Assembly (NCBI GenBank): GCA_022843905.1
Contig: JALHMT010000028.1
Location: 3,409 to 66,714 of the forward strand
Source of the DNA: Rubrivivax sp.
GTDB lineage: Bacteria > Pseudomonadota > Gammaproteobacteria > Burkholderiales > Burkholderiaceae_C
Reading direction: 5' to 3'
DNA: 63,306 bases
Shown here: piece after piece, positions 1 to 9,489 of the stretch
Position numbering within the stretch: the stretch's first letter is position 1
Layout: every line of letters begins with the position of its first letter
Translations under genes and position numbers: made by a program
Notes under the pieces: model-generated
What the model was told of the DNA's origin: nothing
What the model saw: the letters and a program-made list of their open reading frames with translations, nothing else
Databases searched by the model: none

Positions 1-48
1 ATGGCCGCGATCCGAGCAAGGACAGTGCCGGACCGCGGTTCTTGGCGC
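1..48 (+). repeat. 48-bp near-exact direct repeat, copy 1
   Basis: Positions 1-48 match 11778-11825 in the same orientation with three mismatches by eye. The repeat begins atggccgcgatccgagca and contains gccggaccgcggttcttggc in both copies. Sequence on the right side differs completely between copies. The left side of this copy is outside the window. Confidence 0.85.
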
Positions 49-384
49 ATCGTGGCGCCCAACGCCAAACTGCAGGCGAGGGTGATGCCGCAGTAGCCCG
101 AACAGCCCGCGCATGCGGCAGCGCCGGCCGATTGCGAGACGGACTGTCAGCCTCCCCACCCCGTGCGTCTGAGCTGGGCCAAGTTGCTCGAGCGCGTGTT
201 CGAGATTGACTCGGAACGCTGCCCGAACTGCGGCGGCGAGCTGGAGATCATCGCGGTGATCCTCGAGCAGGATGACGGTCGGAATGCGGTGATTGGCGTT
301 GTGCAGTTCCCAGCGCATGCCCAAGGTCTCGGCCAGCCTGCTGAAGGACTCATCAGAAACACTCGTGCTCTGCCACCGCATTGA
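1..384 (+). pseudogene. IS91-type transposase, decayed 3' end
   Basis: One reading frame, interrupted by a TAG stop at 94-96, carries two stretches typical of the C-terminal part of IS91-family transposases: an APNAKLQARV-like segment at about 52-93, and LSWAKLLERVFEIDSERCPNCGGE at 166-240 with its CPNCGG zinc-knuckle pair. After residue motif EIIAVILE the sequence stops resembling the family. The rest of the gene would lie beyond the left edge. It is a dead remnant and marks past mobile-element activity at this border. The family is recognised from memory of the conserved C-terminal motif. Confidence 0.72.
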
Positions 385-415
385 CGAAAAGTGACAGCGC
401 TTCACACAATCCATC

Positions 416-1441
416 GTGCCTGCCGACAACGTTCCCCTGCTGCCGGGCCCCATCGGCTTTGTGCTCTTTCCGCGGTTCATGACGATCGCCCTGGCATCGG
501 CCATCGAGCCGTTGCGCATCGCCAACCGCTACCTGCAAACGCCGTACCGCTGGAAAGTGCTGTCGCTGGACGGCGCGCCGGTGCCCGACGGAAACGGCCT
601 GGCGGTCCAAGCGCATGGCCGCGTGTTCGACGAGCTTTCCCTGGGCAGCGTCATCCTGTGCGCGGGCATGCAGCCCGAGCGCCACTACACCCGGGAGCTT
701 CGGCGCTGGCTGCACCATCACAACTCGGCCGCGGCGTCACTCGGCGCGCTTGACACGGGCACCTTCCTGCTCGCACGCGCGGGCCTGCTTGAGCGCTGCC
801 GCGTGACGATGCACTGGGAGGTGGTGGAGGCGTTTCGCGAGCGCTTCCCGCACACCGTGGTGGCGCAGACCTTGTACGAGGTCCACGGCCGGCGCCTGAC
901 CTGTGCCGGCGGCACGGCGGCCATCGACATGATGCTCGAGGTCGTCGCGCGTGACCACGGCCCCGAACTGGCGGCGCGGGTGGCCGAACACTGCCTTCAT
1001 GAGCGCATTCGCCCCGGCGATGCCACACAGCGCACGGCCACCGCGGCGCGCGGGCGCATCCACCACCCCGCGCTGGCATCGGCCATCAGTCTGCTGGAAT
1101 CGACCATGGAGCGCACCATCGGGGTGCCTGAGCTGGCGCAACACGCACAACTGTCGAGCCGTCAGCTGCTGCGGCTGTTTGCCCGGTTTGTCGGCGAAGG
1201 TCCCGGCCGCTATCACCGTCGCCTGCGCCTGGAGCGCGCGCGCAGTCTTCTGCGCTACACCACCCTGAGTGTCACGGACGCAGCGGTGGCCGCGGGGTTC
1301 GATTCACTCGCCCACTTCTGCCGCGCCTACCGCCAGCAGTACGGCATTTCGCCCGGCGCCGACCGGCAGCCGACACCACGCGGAGCGCCTCTGGTGCGAG
1401 ATCGGTGGTTGCCCTTGGATGGCGGAGATCGACAAGCGTAA
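416..1441 (+). CDS. GlxA-family AraC-type regulator (GbdR/CdhR-like)
   Basis: Transcription regulator of 341 residues with an N-terminal DJ-1/PfpI-like domain (about 8-190) and a C-terminal double AraC helix-turn-helix (about 230-325, including the AGFDSLAHFCRAYRQQYG motif). The DJ-1 nucleophile position reads LDTGTFLLARAGLL, with Asp where enzymes have Cys. That is usual for the GbdR/CdhR/SouR regulators, which sense betaine, carnitine or sarcosine. It sits 77 bp upstream of a dimethylglycine/sarcosine-dehydrogenase-like gene on the same strand, so it probably activates that module; ligand is inferred. The start is a GTG with a weak ribosome-binding site; no better start lies nearby. Confidence 0.88.
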   Translation: MPADNVPLLPGPIGFVLFPRFMTIALASAIEPLRIANRYLQTPYRWKVLSLDGAPVPDGNGLAVQAHGRVFDELSLGSVILCAGMQPERHYTRELRRWLHHHNSAAASLGALDTGTFLLARAGLLERCRVTMHWEVVEAFRERFPHTVVAQTLYEVHGRRLTCAGGTAAIDMMLEVVARDHGPELAARVAEHCLHERIRPGDATQRTATAARGRIHHPALASAISLLESTMERTIGVPELAQHAQLSSRQLLRLFARFVGEGPGRYHRRLRLERARSLLRYTTLSVTDAAVAAGFDSLAHFCRAYRQQYGISPGADRQPTPRGAPLVRDRWLPLDGGDRQA

Positions 1442-1518
1442 GGCAGTTTTGGTCAATAGCTGATTCGACCACGCCCCTAGTCTGGGGACTGCCCGGTGTT
1501 CTGTGAAAGGTCGATCCC

Positions 1519-3975
1519 GTGAGTGACATACCCGGCCGCGCCGACGTTGTCATCGTCGGTGGCGGCATCATTGGCTGCTCGATCGCCTACCACCTCACGA
1601 AGATCGGCATCACCGATGTCGCGCTGCTGGAGCGACGGCAGCTGACCTGCGGCACGACCTGGCATGCCGCTGGCCTGGTGCCGCAGCTGCGCGCGACACG
1701 CACCTTGACCGAGCTGGCCAAGTACACGAGCGAGTTGCTGCATTCACTGGAGGCCGAGACCGGGCAGGCCACCGGCTTCAAGCAGAACGGCTCGGTGGCG
1801 GTGGCGCTGTCCGAGGCGCGCTTCGAGGAATTCAAGCGCACCGGTGCGATGGGCCGGGCCTTCGGCGTCGAGGTGGAATTCCTGACGCCGTCCGACGTGC
1901 TGGCCAAGTACCCGTTGCTGGATGGCAAGGGGGTTGTCGGTGGCCTGTGGACACCGAACGATGGCCAGACCAATCCGATCGATACGACGCAGGCCTATGC
2001 CAAAGGCGCCAAGCAGCGCGGCGCCAGGGTGTTCGAAGAGACCGAGGTCACGGACATCGTCGTCGAGAACGGCCGTGCGGTCGGGGTGAGATGGCGGCGT
2101 GGCGGGGTCGAGGGCGAACTGCGCGCACCGACCGTGGTGCTGGCCTGCGGCATGTGGAGCGCGGAACTCGGCCGCAAGCTCGGCCTGCGGCTGGCGCTGC
2201 AGGCCGCGGAGCATTTCTACATCGTCACCGAGCCGATGAAGGACGTGCCGCGCGACTTGCCGGTGCTGCGTGTGCCCGACGAATGGGCTTACTACAAGGA
2301 AGACGCCGGGAAACTGCTGCTCGGTGCATTCGAGCCGGTGGCCAAACCCTGGGCACTCGACGGCATTCCGAAGGACTTCTGCTTTGACGAACTGCCGGAA
2401 GACTTCGACCACTTCGAGCCCGTTCTGAGCAAGGCGATGGAGCGTGTTCCGGTGTTGCAGACCACCGGCATCGCCACCTGGTTCAACGGTCCCGAGAGCT
2501 TCACGCCCGACGACCGTTACCTGCTGGGTGAAACCGCCGAAGTTCGCGACCTGTTCGTGGCCTGTGGCTTCAATTCGATCGGCATCCAGAGCTCGGGCGG
2601 CGCGGGCAAGGTGCTGGCCGAGTGGATTCGCGACCGGCGCGCGCCGGTCGACCTGCCCGGCATGGATGTGCGCCGCATGCACCCTTGTCAGGGCACACGC
2701 GCCTACCTGGCCGAGCGCACGACCGAGTCGCTCGGGCTGCTTTATCAGATGCATTGGCCGTTCCGGCAGGTCGAGAGTGCGCGCGGTGTGCGCCGCACCG
2801 CCTTCCACGACCGGCTTGTCGAACAAGGCGCCTGCATGGGCGAGCTGAGTGGCTGGGAGCGTGCGAACTGGTATGCCGCACCCGGCTCGCAGCCGAAGTA
2901 CGAGTACAGCTTCGGCCGCCAGAACTGGTTCGCGAACACCGCGGCCGAGTGCCGGGCCGTCATGAACGACGTGGCCTTGTTCGATCAGTCGTCGATGGCC
3001 AAGTTCATGGTCCAGGGGCGCGATGCCTGCAAGGTCCTCAACCGGATCGGCACCGCGGACGTCGACGTCGAGCCGGGGCGCATCGTCTACACGCAGTGGC
3101 TCAATGTGCTCGGCGGCATCGAGGCTGATCTGACCGTGATGCGTCTGGCCGAAGACAGCTTCATGGTGGTCACCTCGGTCTCATCCCATGTCCATGATCT
3201 GGCGCACCTGCGCGGGGCCATCGGGGACGCGTTCTGCACCGTCGTCGATGTGACCGCGGGCTGGCCGATGCTGGGTGTGATGGGCCCGAAGTCACGTGCC
3301 CTGCTGCAGCAACTCACCGGCGAGGACCTGAGCAACGAGGCTTTCCCTTTCGGGACCTCGAAGGAGATCGAGATCGGCAGTGCCATCGTGCGCGCCAATC
3401 GCATCACCTATGTCGGCGAGCTGGGCTGGGAGCTCTACATTCCTGCCGATTTCGCGCTGCATGTGTTCGACCGCATCATCGACGCCGGCGCAGCCCACGG
3501 TCTGAAGCTTGCCGGCTTCCATGCGATGAACGCCTGCCGCACCGAAAAAGGCTATCGCCACTGGGGCCACGACATCGGCATTGAAGACACGCCGATCGAG
3601 GCCGGCTTGAGCTTCACCTGTGCCTTCGACAAACCCGGGGGCTTCGTCGGGCGCGAGGCGGTGTTGGCGCAGAAGGCGCGCGGTGTTCCAGCCAAGCGAC
3701 TGCTGCAGTTCCGGTTGGACGATGCGGATGAACTGCTGTACCACGAGGAGCCGATCTTCGCCGACGGCCGGGCGGTGGGCGTGATCACGTCGGGCATGTA
3801 TGGGCACCGGGTCGGGGCCTCGCTCGGCATGGGCTACGCCAGGCTTTCGCAGCCGATCGACACCGCGCTGGTGGCCGCGACGCGCTGGGAGATCGGCGTC
3901 GGGGATCGGCGTGTGACGGCCCGGGCCCAGCTCGGCCCCTGGTACGACCCCAAGAGTGAGCGTGTACGTGTCTGA
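1519..3975 (+). CDS. GcvT-family FAD dehydrogenase (dimethylglycine/sarcosine dehydrogenase-like)
   Basis: Protein of 818 residues with an N-terminal FAD-binding oxidase domain (dinucleotide motif VVIVGGGIIGCSIAYH, about 8-25), a middle FAO domain, and C-terminal GcvT plus GcvT-C folate-binding domains (about 430-815, with VGELGWELYIPADF and CRTEKGYRHWGHDI). The CGTTWHAAGLV motif contains the His that carries covalent FAD in dimethylglycine and sarcosine dehydrogenases. The expected reaction is oxidative N-demethylation with transfer of the one-carbon unit to tetrahydrofolate. GTG start, with aaagg about 10 bases upstream. It is followed by a taurine-type ABC transporter and a second family member. 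A close duplicate lies at 59366-61825. The exact amine substrate is not shown. Confidence 0.9.
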   Translation: MSDIPGRADVVIVGGGIIGCSIAYHLTKIGITDVALLERRQLTCGTTWHAAGLVPQLRATRTLTELAKYTSELLHSLEAETGQATGFKQNGSVAVALSEARFEEFKRTGAMGRAFGVEVEFLTPSDVLAKYPLLDGKGVVGGLWTPNDGQTNPIDTTQAYAKGAKQRGARVFEETEVTDIVVENGRAVGVRWRRGGVEGELRAPTVVLACGMWSAELGRKLGLRLALQAAEHFYIVTEPMKDVPRDLPVLRVPDEWAYYKEDAGKLLLGAFEPVAKPWALDGIPKDFCFDELPEDFDHFEPVLSKAMERVPVLQTTGIATWFNGPESFTPDDRYLLGETAEVRDLFVACGFNSIGIQSSGGAGKVLAEWIRDRRAPVDLPGMDVRRMHPCQGTRAYLAERTTESLGLLYQMHWPFRQVESARGVRRTAFHDRLVEQGACMGELSGWERANWYAAPGSQPKYEYSFGRQNWFANTAAECRAVMNDVALFDQSSMAKFMVQGRDACKVLNRIGTADVDVEPGRIVYTQWLNVLGGIEADLTVMRLAEDSFMVVTSVSSHVHDLAHLRGAIGDAFCTVVDVTAGWPMLGVMGPKSRALLQQLTGEDLSNEAFPFGTSKEIEIGSAIVRANRITYVGELGWELYIPADFALHVFDRIIDAGAAHGLKLAGFHAMNACRTEKGYRHWGHDIGIEDTPIEAGLSFTCAFDKPGGFVGREAVLAQKARGVPAKRLLQFRLDDADELLYHEEPIFADGRAVGVITSGMYGHRVGASLGMGYARLSQPIDTALVAATRWEIGVGDRRVTARAQLGPWYDPKSERVRV

Positions 3976-4122
3976 TCGCGCCATGCGTCTTGCCGAAGAT
4001 CGACCCCGCTGTCCCAGCGCAGCGTTCGCCGCCGGTACGTGTGATGCGCCCAAAGAGGCGCCACCTTTCCCCCTGCGCAGGCCCCCGTGCTGCGCGTCCC
4101 TTCCATTCACAGGAGAAATCAG

Positions 4123-5112
4123 ATGACAAGATTCTCAGCATCCATCCTTGCTCGCTTCGTGGGAGCTTGTGCACTCGCCGCGTCGGCCGTCTCGGCCTCG
4201 GCCCAATTGAGCGAAGTGACTGTCGCCTACTTCCAGGAGTGGCCGACGGCCAATCAGGTGGCTCAGCTCGAGAAGACCTACGACCAGAGGATGGGCGTGA
4301 AGGTCAACTGGCGCTTCTTCGCGAACGGCAATGAAATGGCTGCCGCCATGGCCTCGGGTCAGGTCCAGATTTCCTACAGCCAGGGCCTGGTGCCCTTCAC
4401 GTTGGCCGTCACCAGGGGCGTCCCACTCAAGATGGTGGGCGTGGCAGTGGCCTACGGAGAGGCTGACAACTGCGTGGTGTCCAAGGCCTCGGGCATCACC
4501 AAGGAGAACGCCAAGAAGCTCGAAGGCATGAAGGTCGGAACACCGATCGGCAACGTGACGCACTACAAGTTGCTGCGCATGCTCAGCCACCTGGGGGTCG
4601 ATGCAAGCAAGGTCAACCTGGTGCAGATGAATGGCGCCGATGCCGCCGTGGCGTTCGCACGGGGTGACATCGTCATGGGATGCGCCTTTGGCGGCCCGAT
4701 GCTGCGCATGAAGGAGACCGGCGAGTACCTGATGACGGCGGCCGAGCAACAAGCCATCGGCATCCGCGTGTTCGACGTCATCTCGGTCACCGAGGAGTTC
4801 ATGACGAAGCACCCGCAGCTGGTGCAGAAGTTCATGGACGTGACCAACGAAGCCAATATCGCCTACGCGAAGAACCCCGCCGAGGCCTTGCCCAAGATCG
4901 CCAGGGCTTCCGGCATGAAGATCGAGGACGCGAAGAGGATCGTCGACATGTTCGCATTCCCGACCAAGGAGCAGCAGGCTTCGCCCGCCTGGCTGGGCGG
5001 CTCGGTGCAGAAGTTCACCAAGGAGGTGGCGGACTTCTTCGTTTCCCGCAAGCAGATCGACAAGGCGCTGCCGAGCTACGACCACGCCATCACCACGCAG
5101 TTCCTCAAGTAG
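4123..5112 (+). CDS. ABC transporter substrate-binding protein, taurine/NMT1 type
   Basis: Periplasmic binding protein of 329 residues. A signal peptide of about 27 residues ends in SAVSASA, followed by the mature start QLSEVTVAYFQEWPTANQ. The fold and length fit the TauA/SsuA/NMT1 family. The ATG at 4123 is chosen because aggaga lies seven bases upstream and the reading starts directly with the signal peptide. The ATPase and permease genes follow on the same strand (131-bp and 13-bp gaps), making a complete TauABC-like importer. Lying between two demethylating dehydrogenases, it probably imports an N-methylated amine or amino acid rather than taurine; no taurine dioxygenase is present. Confidence 0.88.
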   Translation: MTRFSASILARFVGACALAASAVSASAQLSEVTVAYFQEWPTANQVAQLEKTYDQRMGVKVNWRFFANGNEMAAAMASGQVQISYSQGLVPFTLAVTRGVPLKMVGVAVAYGEADNCVVSKASGITKENAKKLEGMKVGTPIGNVTHYKLLRMLSHLGVDASKVNLVQMNGADAAVAFARGDIVMGCAFGGPMLRMKETGEYLMTAAEQQAIGIRVFDVISVTEEFMTKHPQLVQKFMDVTNEANIAYAKNPAEALPKIARASGMKIEDAKRIVDMFAFPTKEQQASPAWLGGSVQKFTKEVADFFVSRKQIDKALPSYDHAITTQFLK

Positions 5113-5243
5113 GGGCCAACGCGCCGGGATCGGCTTCGTTCGATGTCACGATCGTCCCTGGGGCCGTCGGGGCGGCCGTCACGAGCCGCCTCGACGTACC
5201 GTTCACCGGCGTGGCTGATTTCGAAACTGTTGGGGGGTGCCAG

Positions 5244-6062
5244 ATGAGGTCGTTGACGATCAAGGATGTCTCGATGACCTTCACCGTACCGGGCGGCAGC
5301 CCGGTGCATGCGCTGAAGAACGTTTCCTTGACCCTTGAACCGGGCGAACTCTTGTCGGTGCTGGGTCCGTCGGGCTGCGGCAAGTCGACGCTTCTCAACA
5401 TCATCGCGGGCTTCCTGGCGCCGACTTCGGGCAGCGTCCTGCTGGGCAACCAGCCCGTCAAGGGGCCGGGCGCCGAGCGCGGCATGGTGTTCCAGCAAGG
5501 CGCATTGTTCGAGTGGATGAATGTCGAGCGCAATGTCGCCTACGGGCCCGACATGATGGGCAAGGACAAGGCCGAGACCAGGAAGACGGTCGAGCGCCTG
5601 CTCAAGGTCGTGGGCTTGCAGGACTTCGGGTCCAAGCCGGTCTACCAGCTCTCAGGGGGCATGCAGCAGCGCGTCGCCCTGGCGCGCTGCCTGGCCAACG
5701 ATCCGGAGGTCATCCTGATGGACGAGCCCCTGGGCGCGCTGGACGCGTTGACGCGCGAGAAGATGCAGGGCCTGGTGCTCAAGCTCTGGAAGGAGACCGG
5801 CAAGACCATCATCCTGATCACGCACTCGGTGGAAGAGGCGTTGATCCTGGGTGAGCGCCTGATCGTGATGGCGCCTCGACCCGGACGGATCGAGAAGGAG
5901 TACCGACTCGACTTTGCCGAGCGTGGATTGACGCTCAGCCCGCGCGAGATCAAGTCCACGCCCGAGTTCGTCGCGAAGCGGGAAGAGATCCTCTCCATGA
6001 TCTGGAACATGGAAGACGAAATCATGGGTGGCGGATCGTCCGGCAACTCAACCGAAGCGTAG
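5244..6062 (+). CDS. ABC transporter ATPase, TauB/SsuB type
   Basis: ATPase of 272 residues energising the importer encoded on both sides. Visible motifs are Walker A GPSGCGKST (near 42-50), signature LSGGMQQR, Walker B VILMDEP and the H-loop ITHSVEEA. The motif order and length fit the TauB/SsuB group, and it has a C-terminal tail of about 30 residues beyond the ATPase core. The ATG at 5244 is chosen because the family homology starts there (MRSLTIKDVSMTF); the frame upstream overlaps the preceding gene and has no family character. The permease gene follows 13 bp downstream. Confidence 0.9.
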   Translation: MRSLTIKDVSMTFTVPGGSPVHALKNVSLTLEPGELLSVLGPSGCGKSTLLNIIAGFLAPTSGSVLLGNQPVKGPGAERGMVFQQGALFEWMNVERNVAYGPDMMGKDKAETRKTVERLLKVVGLQDFGSKPVYQLSGGMQQRVALARCLANDPEVILMDEPLGALDALTREKMQGLVLKLWKETGKTIILITHSVEEALILGERLIVMAPRPGRIEKEYRLDFAERGLTLSPREIKSTPEFVAKREEILSMIWNMEDEIMGGGSSGNSTEA

Positions 6063-6075
6063 GAAAGGGCAGCTC

Positions 6076-6942
6076 GTGTCCAAGGATTCTTCCCCGTCCA
6101 AGCTGATGATCTGGCTGGGTCTGGCCGACAACAGCTTCACGCGCCAGAAGACCGTCAAGTTCGGTGACGCGTCGGCGGTCAACTCGGGTCGTGCCTATGG
6201 CCTGTTGTGCGTGGCGGCCTTGCTCTTGCTGTGGTGGCTGTCGACGAGCATGGGTTGGGTCAAGCCGATCTTCTGGCCGCCGCTGTCCGCGGTCTTTTCG
6301 CGCATGGGCGAACTGTTGAGCGAGGGCTATCGAAACACGCCGCTCTGGGAGCACGTCTACATCAGCGTGTACCGCGTCATGTCCGGTGTGTTCTACGGCG
6401 CGATCGTGGGCATTCCGTTGGGGCTGGCCATGGGCCTGTCATCCATCGCCCGCGGCATGTTCGACCCCATCGTCGAGTTCATCCGGCCGATCCCGCCGCT
6501 GGCCCTGATTCCCTTGGTCATTCTCTGGTTCGGCATCGACGAGTTCGCGAAGATCTTCCTGCTCTTCCTGGCCTCCCTCTTCATCATGACGATCGCCGCG
6601 CGCTCCGGCGTCAGCAGCGTGCGAATCTCGAAGGTGCACGCGGCCTATTCGCTCGGCGCCTCCAAGGCGCAGGTTCTGCGCACCGTGATCCTGCCCAATG
6701 CCTTGCCCGAGATCTTCACGGGCCTGCGCACATCGATGGGTGTGTGCTGGGGCACCGTGGTTGCGGCCGAGCTGGTCGCGGCTGACAAGGGTCTGGGCTC
6801 GATGATCATGATCGCCAAGAACTTCCTGCAGACCGACACGGTCGTGATCGGCATCTTCATCATCGGCCTGATCGGGTTCGCGATCGAGATCCTGATGCGC
6901 AAGCTCGAGGCTCGGCTGATTCCGTGGCGCGGCAAGGGCTGA
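6076..6942 (+). CDS. ABC transporter permease, TauC/SsuC type
   Basis: Inner-membrane permease of 288 residues with about six predicted hydrophobic segments, the first at LLCVAALLLLWWLSTS. The conserved permease EAA-loop appears as SLGASKAQVLRTVILPNALP. The GTG at 6076 has aggaaaggg 9-15 bases upstream and gives a start (MSKDSSPSKLM) free of overlap with the ATPase. Third gene of the TauABC-like importer. It ends 117 bp before the second demethylating dehydrogenase. Confidence 0.88.
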   Translation: MSKDSSPSKLMIWLGLADNSFTRQKTVKFGDASAVNSGRAYGLLCVAALLLLWWLSTSMGWVKPIFWPPLSAVFSRMGELLSEGYRNTPLWEHVYISVYRVMSGVFYGAIVGIPLGLAMGLSSIARGMFDPIVEFIRPIPPLALIPLVILWFGIDEFAKIFLLFLASLFIMTIAARSGVSSVRISKVHAAYSLGASKAQVLRTVILPNALPEIFTGLRTSMGVCWGTVVAAELVAADKGLGSMIMIAKNFLQTDTVVIGIFIIGLIGFAIEILMRKLEARLIPWRGKG

Positions 6943-7059
6943 CGCGCCGTCCTGCAGGACAGCCGACCCGCGTGCCAGCCGCCGGGGCGGGCGCCGGCGT
7001 CTGTCGGTCCCGGTGCCCCCTGTCATCACTTCCATCCATCACGTGCAGGGTTTCAATCC

Positions 7060-9489
7060 ATGTCCAACCCCTACAAGACCGCCATCATCGGTGGCGGCAT
7101 CGTTGGCGTCTCCACTGCTTACCACCTGGCGCTGCGGGGCCGGTCCGACGTCGTCCTGCTGGAGCGCTCGGAGCTGACCTCCGGATCGACCTGGCACGCC
7201 GCGGGCAACCTGCCGCACTTTCACGGCAGCTACAACATGATTCGGCTGCATCAGTACGGCAAGGCGCTGTATCGGCAGCTTGAGCAGGACTTGGGGCAGC
7301 CCGTCGGCCTTCACTGGACCGGTGCCTTGCGGCTGGCGCACACGAATCAGCGTGTCGACGAGTTCGAACGTGTGGCCTCGATGGGGCGAATGCTCGGCCT
7401 GGGGATGCGCATGATCGACGCATCGGAGTGCCGCAGGCTTCATCCCTTCCTCAACACGGACGGGTTGAAGGGCATCCTGTGGGACCCGGTGGATGGGCAT
7501 GTCGACCCGACCCTCCTCACCCATGCGCTGGCCGGTGTCGCGCGCGCGCGTGGCGTGACGATCAGGCGCAACAGCCCGGTCAACGCGATCCGTCGTGGCC
7601 CGTCCGGGCAATGGCTGCTCGAAACGCCTGGCGGTACGGTCCAGGCCGAGCAGCTCGTGATCGCCGCCGGCTTTCGCAGCCCGGAGGTGGCGGGCATGCT
7701 CGGACTCACGATTCCATTGGCGAACATGGAGCACCAGTACCTGGTCACCGATGGTGTGCCTGAGCTGCTCGCCCACGGCAGAGAAGTGCCGATGGTGCGC
7801 GACCCCGACGACTCCTACTACCTCCGCCAGGAGGGCAAGGGCTTCGTTCTCGGCCCCTACGAACATTGCGGTCGGCCCTGGGCGGTCGACGGCGTGCCTG
7901 CCGACTTCGGGCAGGAACTGCTGGCGCCGGATCTGGACCGCATCGAAGACATCGTCGCGATGGCGATGGAGCGCACCCCGATCACGATGAATGCCGGCAT
8001 CAAGACCATCGTCAATGGCCCGATCACCTACACCCCCGATGGTGGGCCGCTGATCGGTCCGGTGGCCGGCGTGGACGGCCTGTTCCTGAACACCGGCTCG
8101 GGATTCGGCATCGTGCAGGGCGGTGGCAGTGGCAAGCTGTGCGCCGACTGGCTGCTGCAGGGCGAGACCGAGTGGGACATGTGGGAGCTGGACCCGCGCC
8201 GCTTCGGCAGCCACTACACACCCGAGCGCACGATCGACAAGTGCGTGGAGATCTACGACAACGAATACGTTGCCGGCACGCCCTACGAGTACGAAATGCG
8301 GCCCGCGGCACGCGGCATCAAGACAACACCGGCCACCGTGCGCCACGACGCCGCGGGGGCGGTGTTCTTCGCCCGCTACGGCTGGGAGCGGGCGGCCTGG
8401 TACGCGCCCGCAGGCACCGAGCGGGTGGAGCGTCACAGCTTTCGCCACAGCAACTGGTTCGAGCCGGTGCGCGCCGAGTGCATGGCCGCGCGTGATGCGG
8501 TGGCCGTGCTCGACCTGTCGCCCTTCTCGAAGTGGGAAGTGCGTGGCCCCGGCGCGCGGGCCTACCTGGACGGTGTGGGCGCCAACCCTGCGCCGCGCAA
8601 ACCCGGGGGCGTGGCCTTGACGCATGCGCTCACCGATTCAGGCGGCGTGCGCAGCGAGTTCACGCTGACCTGCCTCGCTGAAGACCACTACTACGTGGTC
8701 AGCGCGGCGGCGGCGGAAGACCACGACGCCGACGTGCTGCGCGCCGAGTTGCCGACCGATGGCACGGTCGAACTCGAGCGCTGCACCGCCCGATGGGGCT
8801 GCCTGCTGGTCACCGGGCCCCGAGCCCGCGCCGTCCTGTCGAGCCTGACCGATGCCGACCTGAGCAACAAGGCCTTCCGCTGGCTCACGGCGCAGACCAT
8901 CACGGTGGCGGGCATCACGCTGCGCGCCCTGCGGGTGAGCTTTGTCGGCGAGCTGGGATGGGAGCTGCATCACCCCATCGATCAGCAGGGCGCCTTGTTC
9001 GACGCCCTGATGAAGGCCGGCGCGATGCATGGCATCAAGCCCATCGGGCTGCGCGCCATGGACTGCCTGCGGATCGAGAAGTTCTATCGCAACTGGCGCA
9101 GCGATCTGAACACCGAGTTCAGCCTGCTGGAAGCGGGCATGGACCGGTTCTGCAAGCTGGACGATGAGCGCAGTTTTCGCGGCAAGCTCGCGCTGGTGGC
9201 GCAAGCTGCGGCCGGTGTGAGCCACAAGCTGGTGCTGCTCGAGGTGGCGTCCTCAGGGGCGCACTGCCTCGGCTCGGAGCCGGTGCTGATCGATGGGGCT
9301 GCCGTCGGCATCACGACCAGCGGCGCGCATGGCATGCGCTGCGATCGCAGCCTCGCGCTGGCCTACGTGCGCGCCCAGTACGCGGTGGCCGGGTGTCGAC
9401 TCCAGGTCGACCTGCTCGGCCAGCGGCTGCAGGCGACCGTACTTCTCGAGGGGCCGTACGACCCAGCCAACGAGCGGCTGCGCGGTTGA
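7060..9489 (+). CDS. GcvT-family FAD dehydrogenase, second type
   Basis: Protein of 809 residues with the same plan as the 1519 gene but clearly divergent from it: FAD motif AIIGGGIVGVSTAYH near the start, FAO middle domain, and GcvT/GcvT-C domains in the C-terminal half (VGELGWELHHPIDQ). The covalent-FAD region reads SGSTWHAAGNL, so the flavin His is kept. The GcvT half lacks the CRTEKGYRHWGHDI version seen in the paralogue and instead reads CLRIEKFYRNWRSDL. It is expected to oxidise another N-methyl amine with folate as acceptor, perhaps the next step of the same route. Last gene of the first betaine-like module. Confidence 0.87.
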   Translation: MSNPYKTAIIGGGIVGVSTAYHLALRGRSDVVLLERSELTSGSTWHAAGNLPHFHGSYNMIRLHQYGKALYRQLEQDLGQPVGLHWTGALRLAHTNQRVDEFERVASMGRMLGLGMRMIDASECRRLHPFLNTDGLKGILWDPVDGHVDPTLLTHALAGVARARGVTIRRNSPVNAIRRGPSGQWLLETPGGTVQAEQLVIAAGFRSPEVAGMLGLTIPLANMEHQYLVTDGVPELLAHGREVPMVRDPDDSYYLRQEGKGFVLGPYEHCGRPWAVDGVPADFGQELLAPDLDRIEDIVAMAMERTPITMNAGIKTIVNGPITYTPDGGPLIGPVAGVDGLFLNTGSGFGIVQGGGSGKLCADWLLQGETEWDMWELDPRRFGSHYTPERTIDKCVEIYDNEYVAGTPYEYEMRPAARGIKTTPATVRHDAAGAVFFARYGWERAAWYAPAGTERVERHSFRHSNWFEPVRAECMAARDAVAVLDLSPFSKWEVRGPGARAYLDGVGANPAPRKPGGVALTHALTDSGGVRSEFTLTCLAEDHYYVVSAAAAEDHDADVLRAELPTDGTVELERCTARWGCLLVTGPRARAVLSSLTDADLSNKAFRWLTAQTITVAGITLRALRVSFVGELGWELHHPIDQQGALFDALMKAGAMHGIKPIGLRAMDCLRIEKFYRNWRSDLNTEFSLLEAGMDRFCKLDDERSFRGKLALVAQAAAGVSHKLVLLEVASSGAHCLGSEPVLIDGAAVGITTSGAHGMRCDRSLALAYVRAQYAVAGCRLQVDLLGQRLQATVLLEGPYDPANERLRG

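Noticed and set aside
4123..6942. Naming the first importer as a true taurine transporter
   Set aside because: The folds match TauABC, but no taurine dioxygenase or sulfonate genes lie nearby, and the neighbours act on N-methyl amines.
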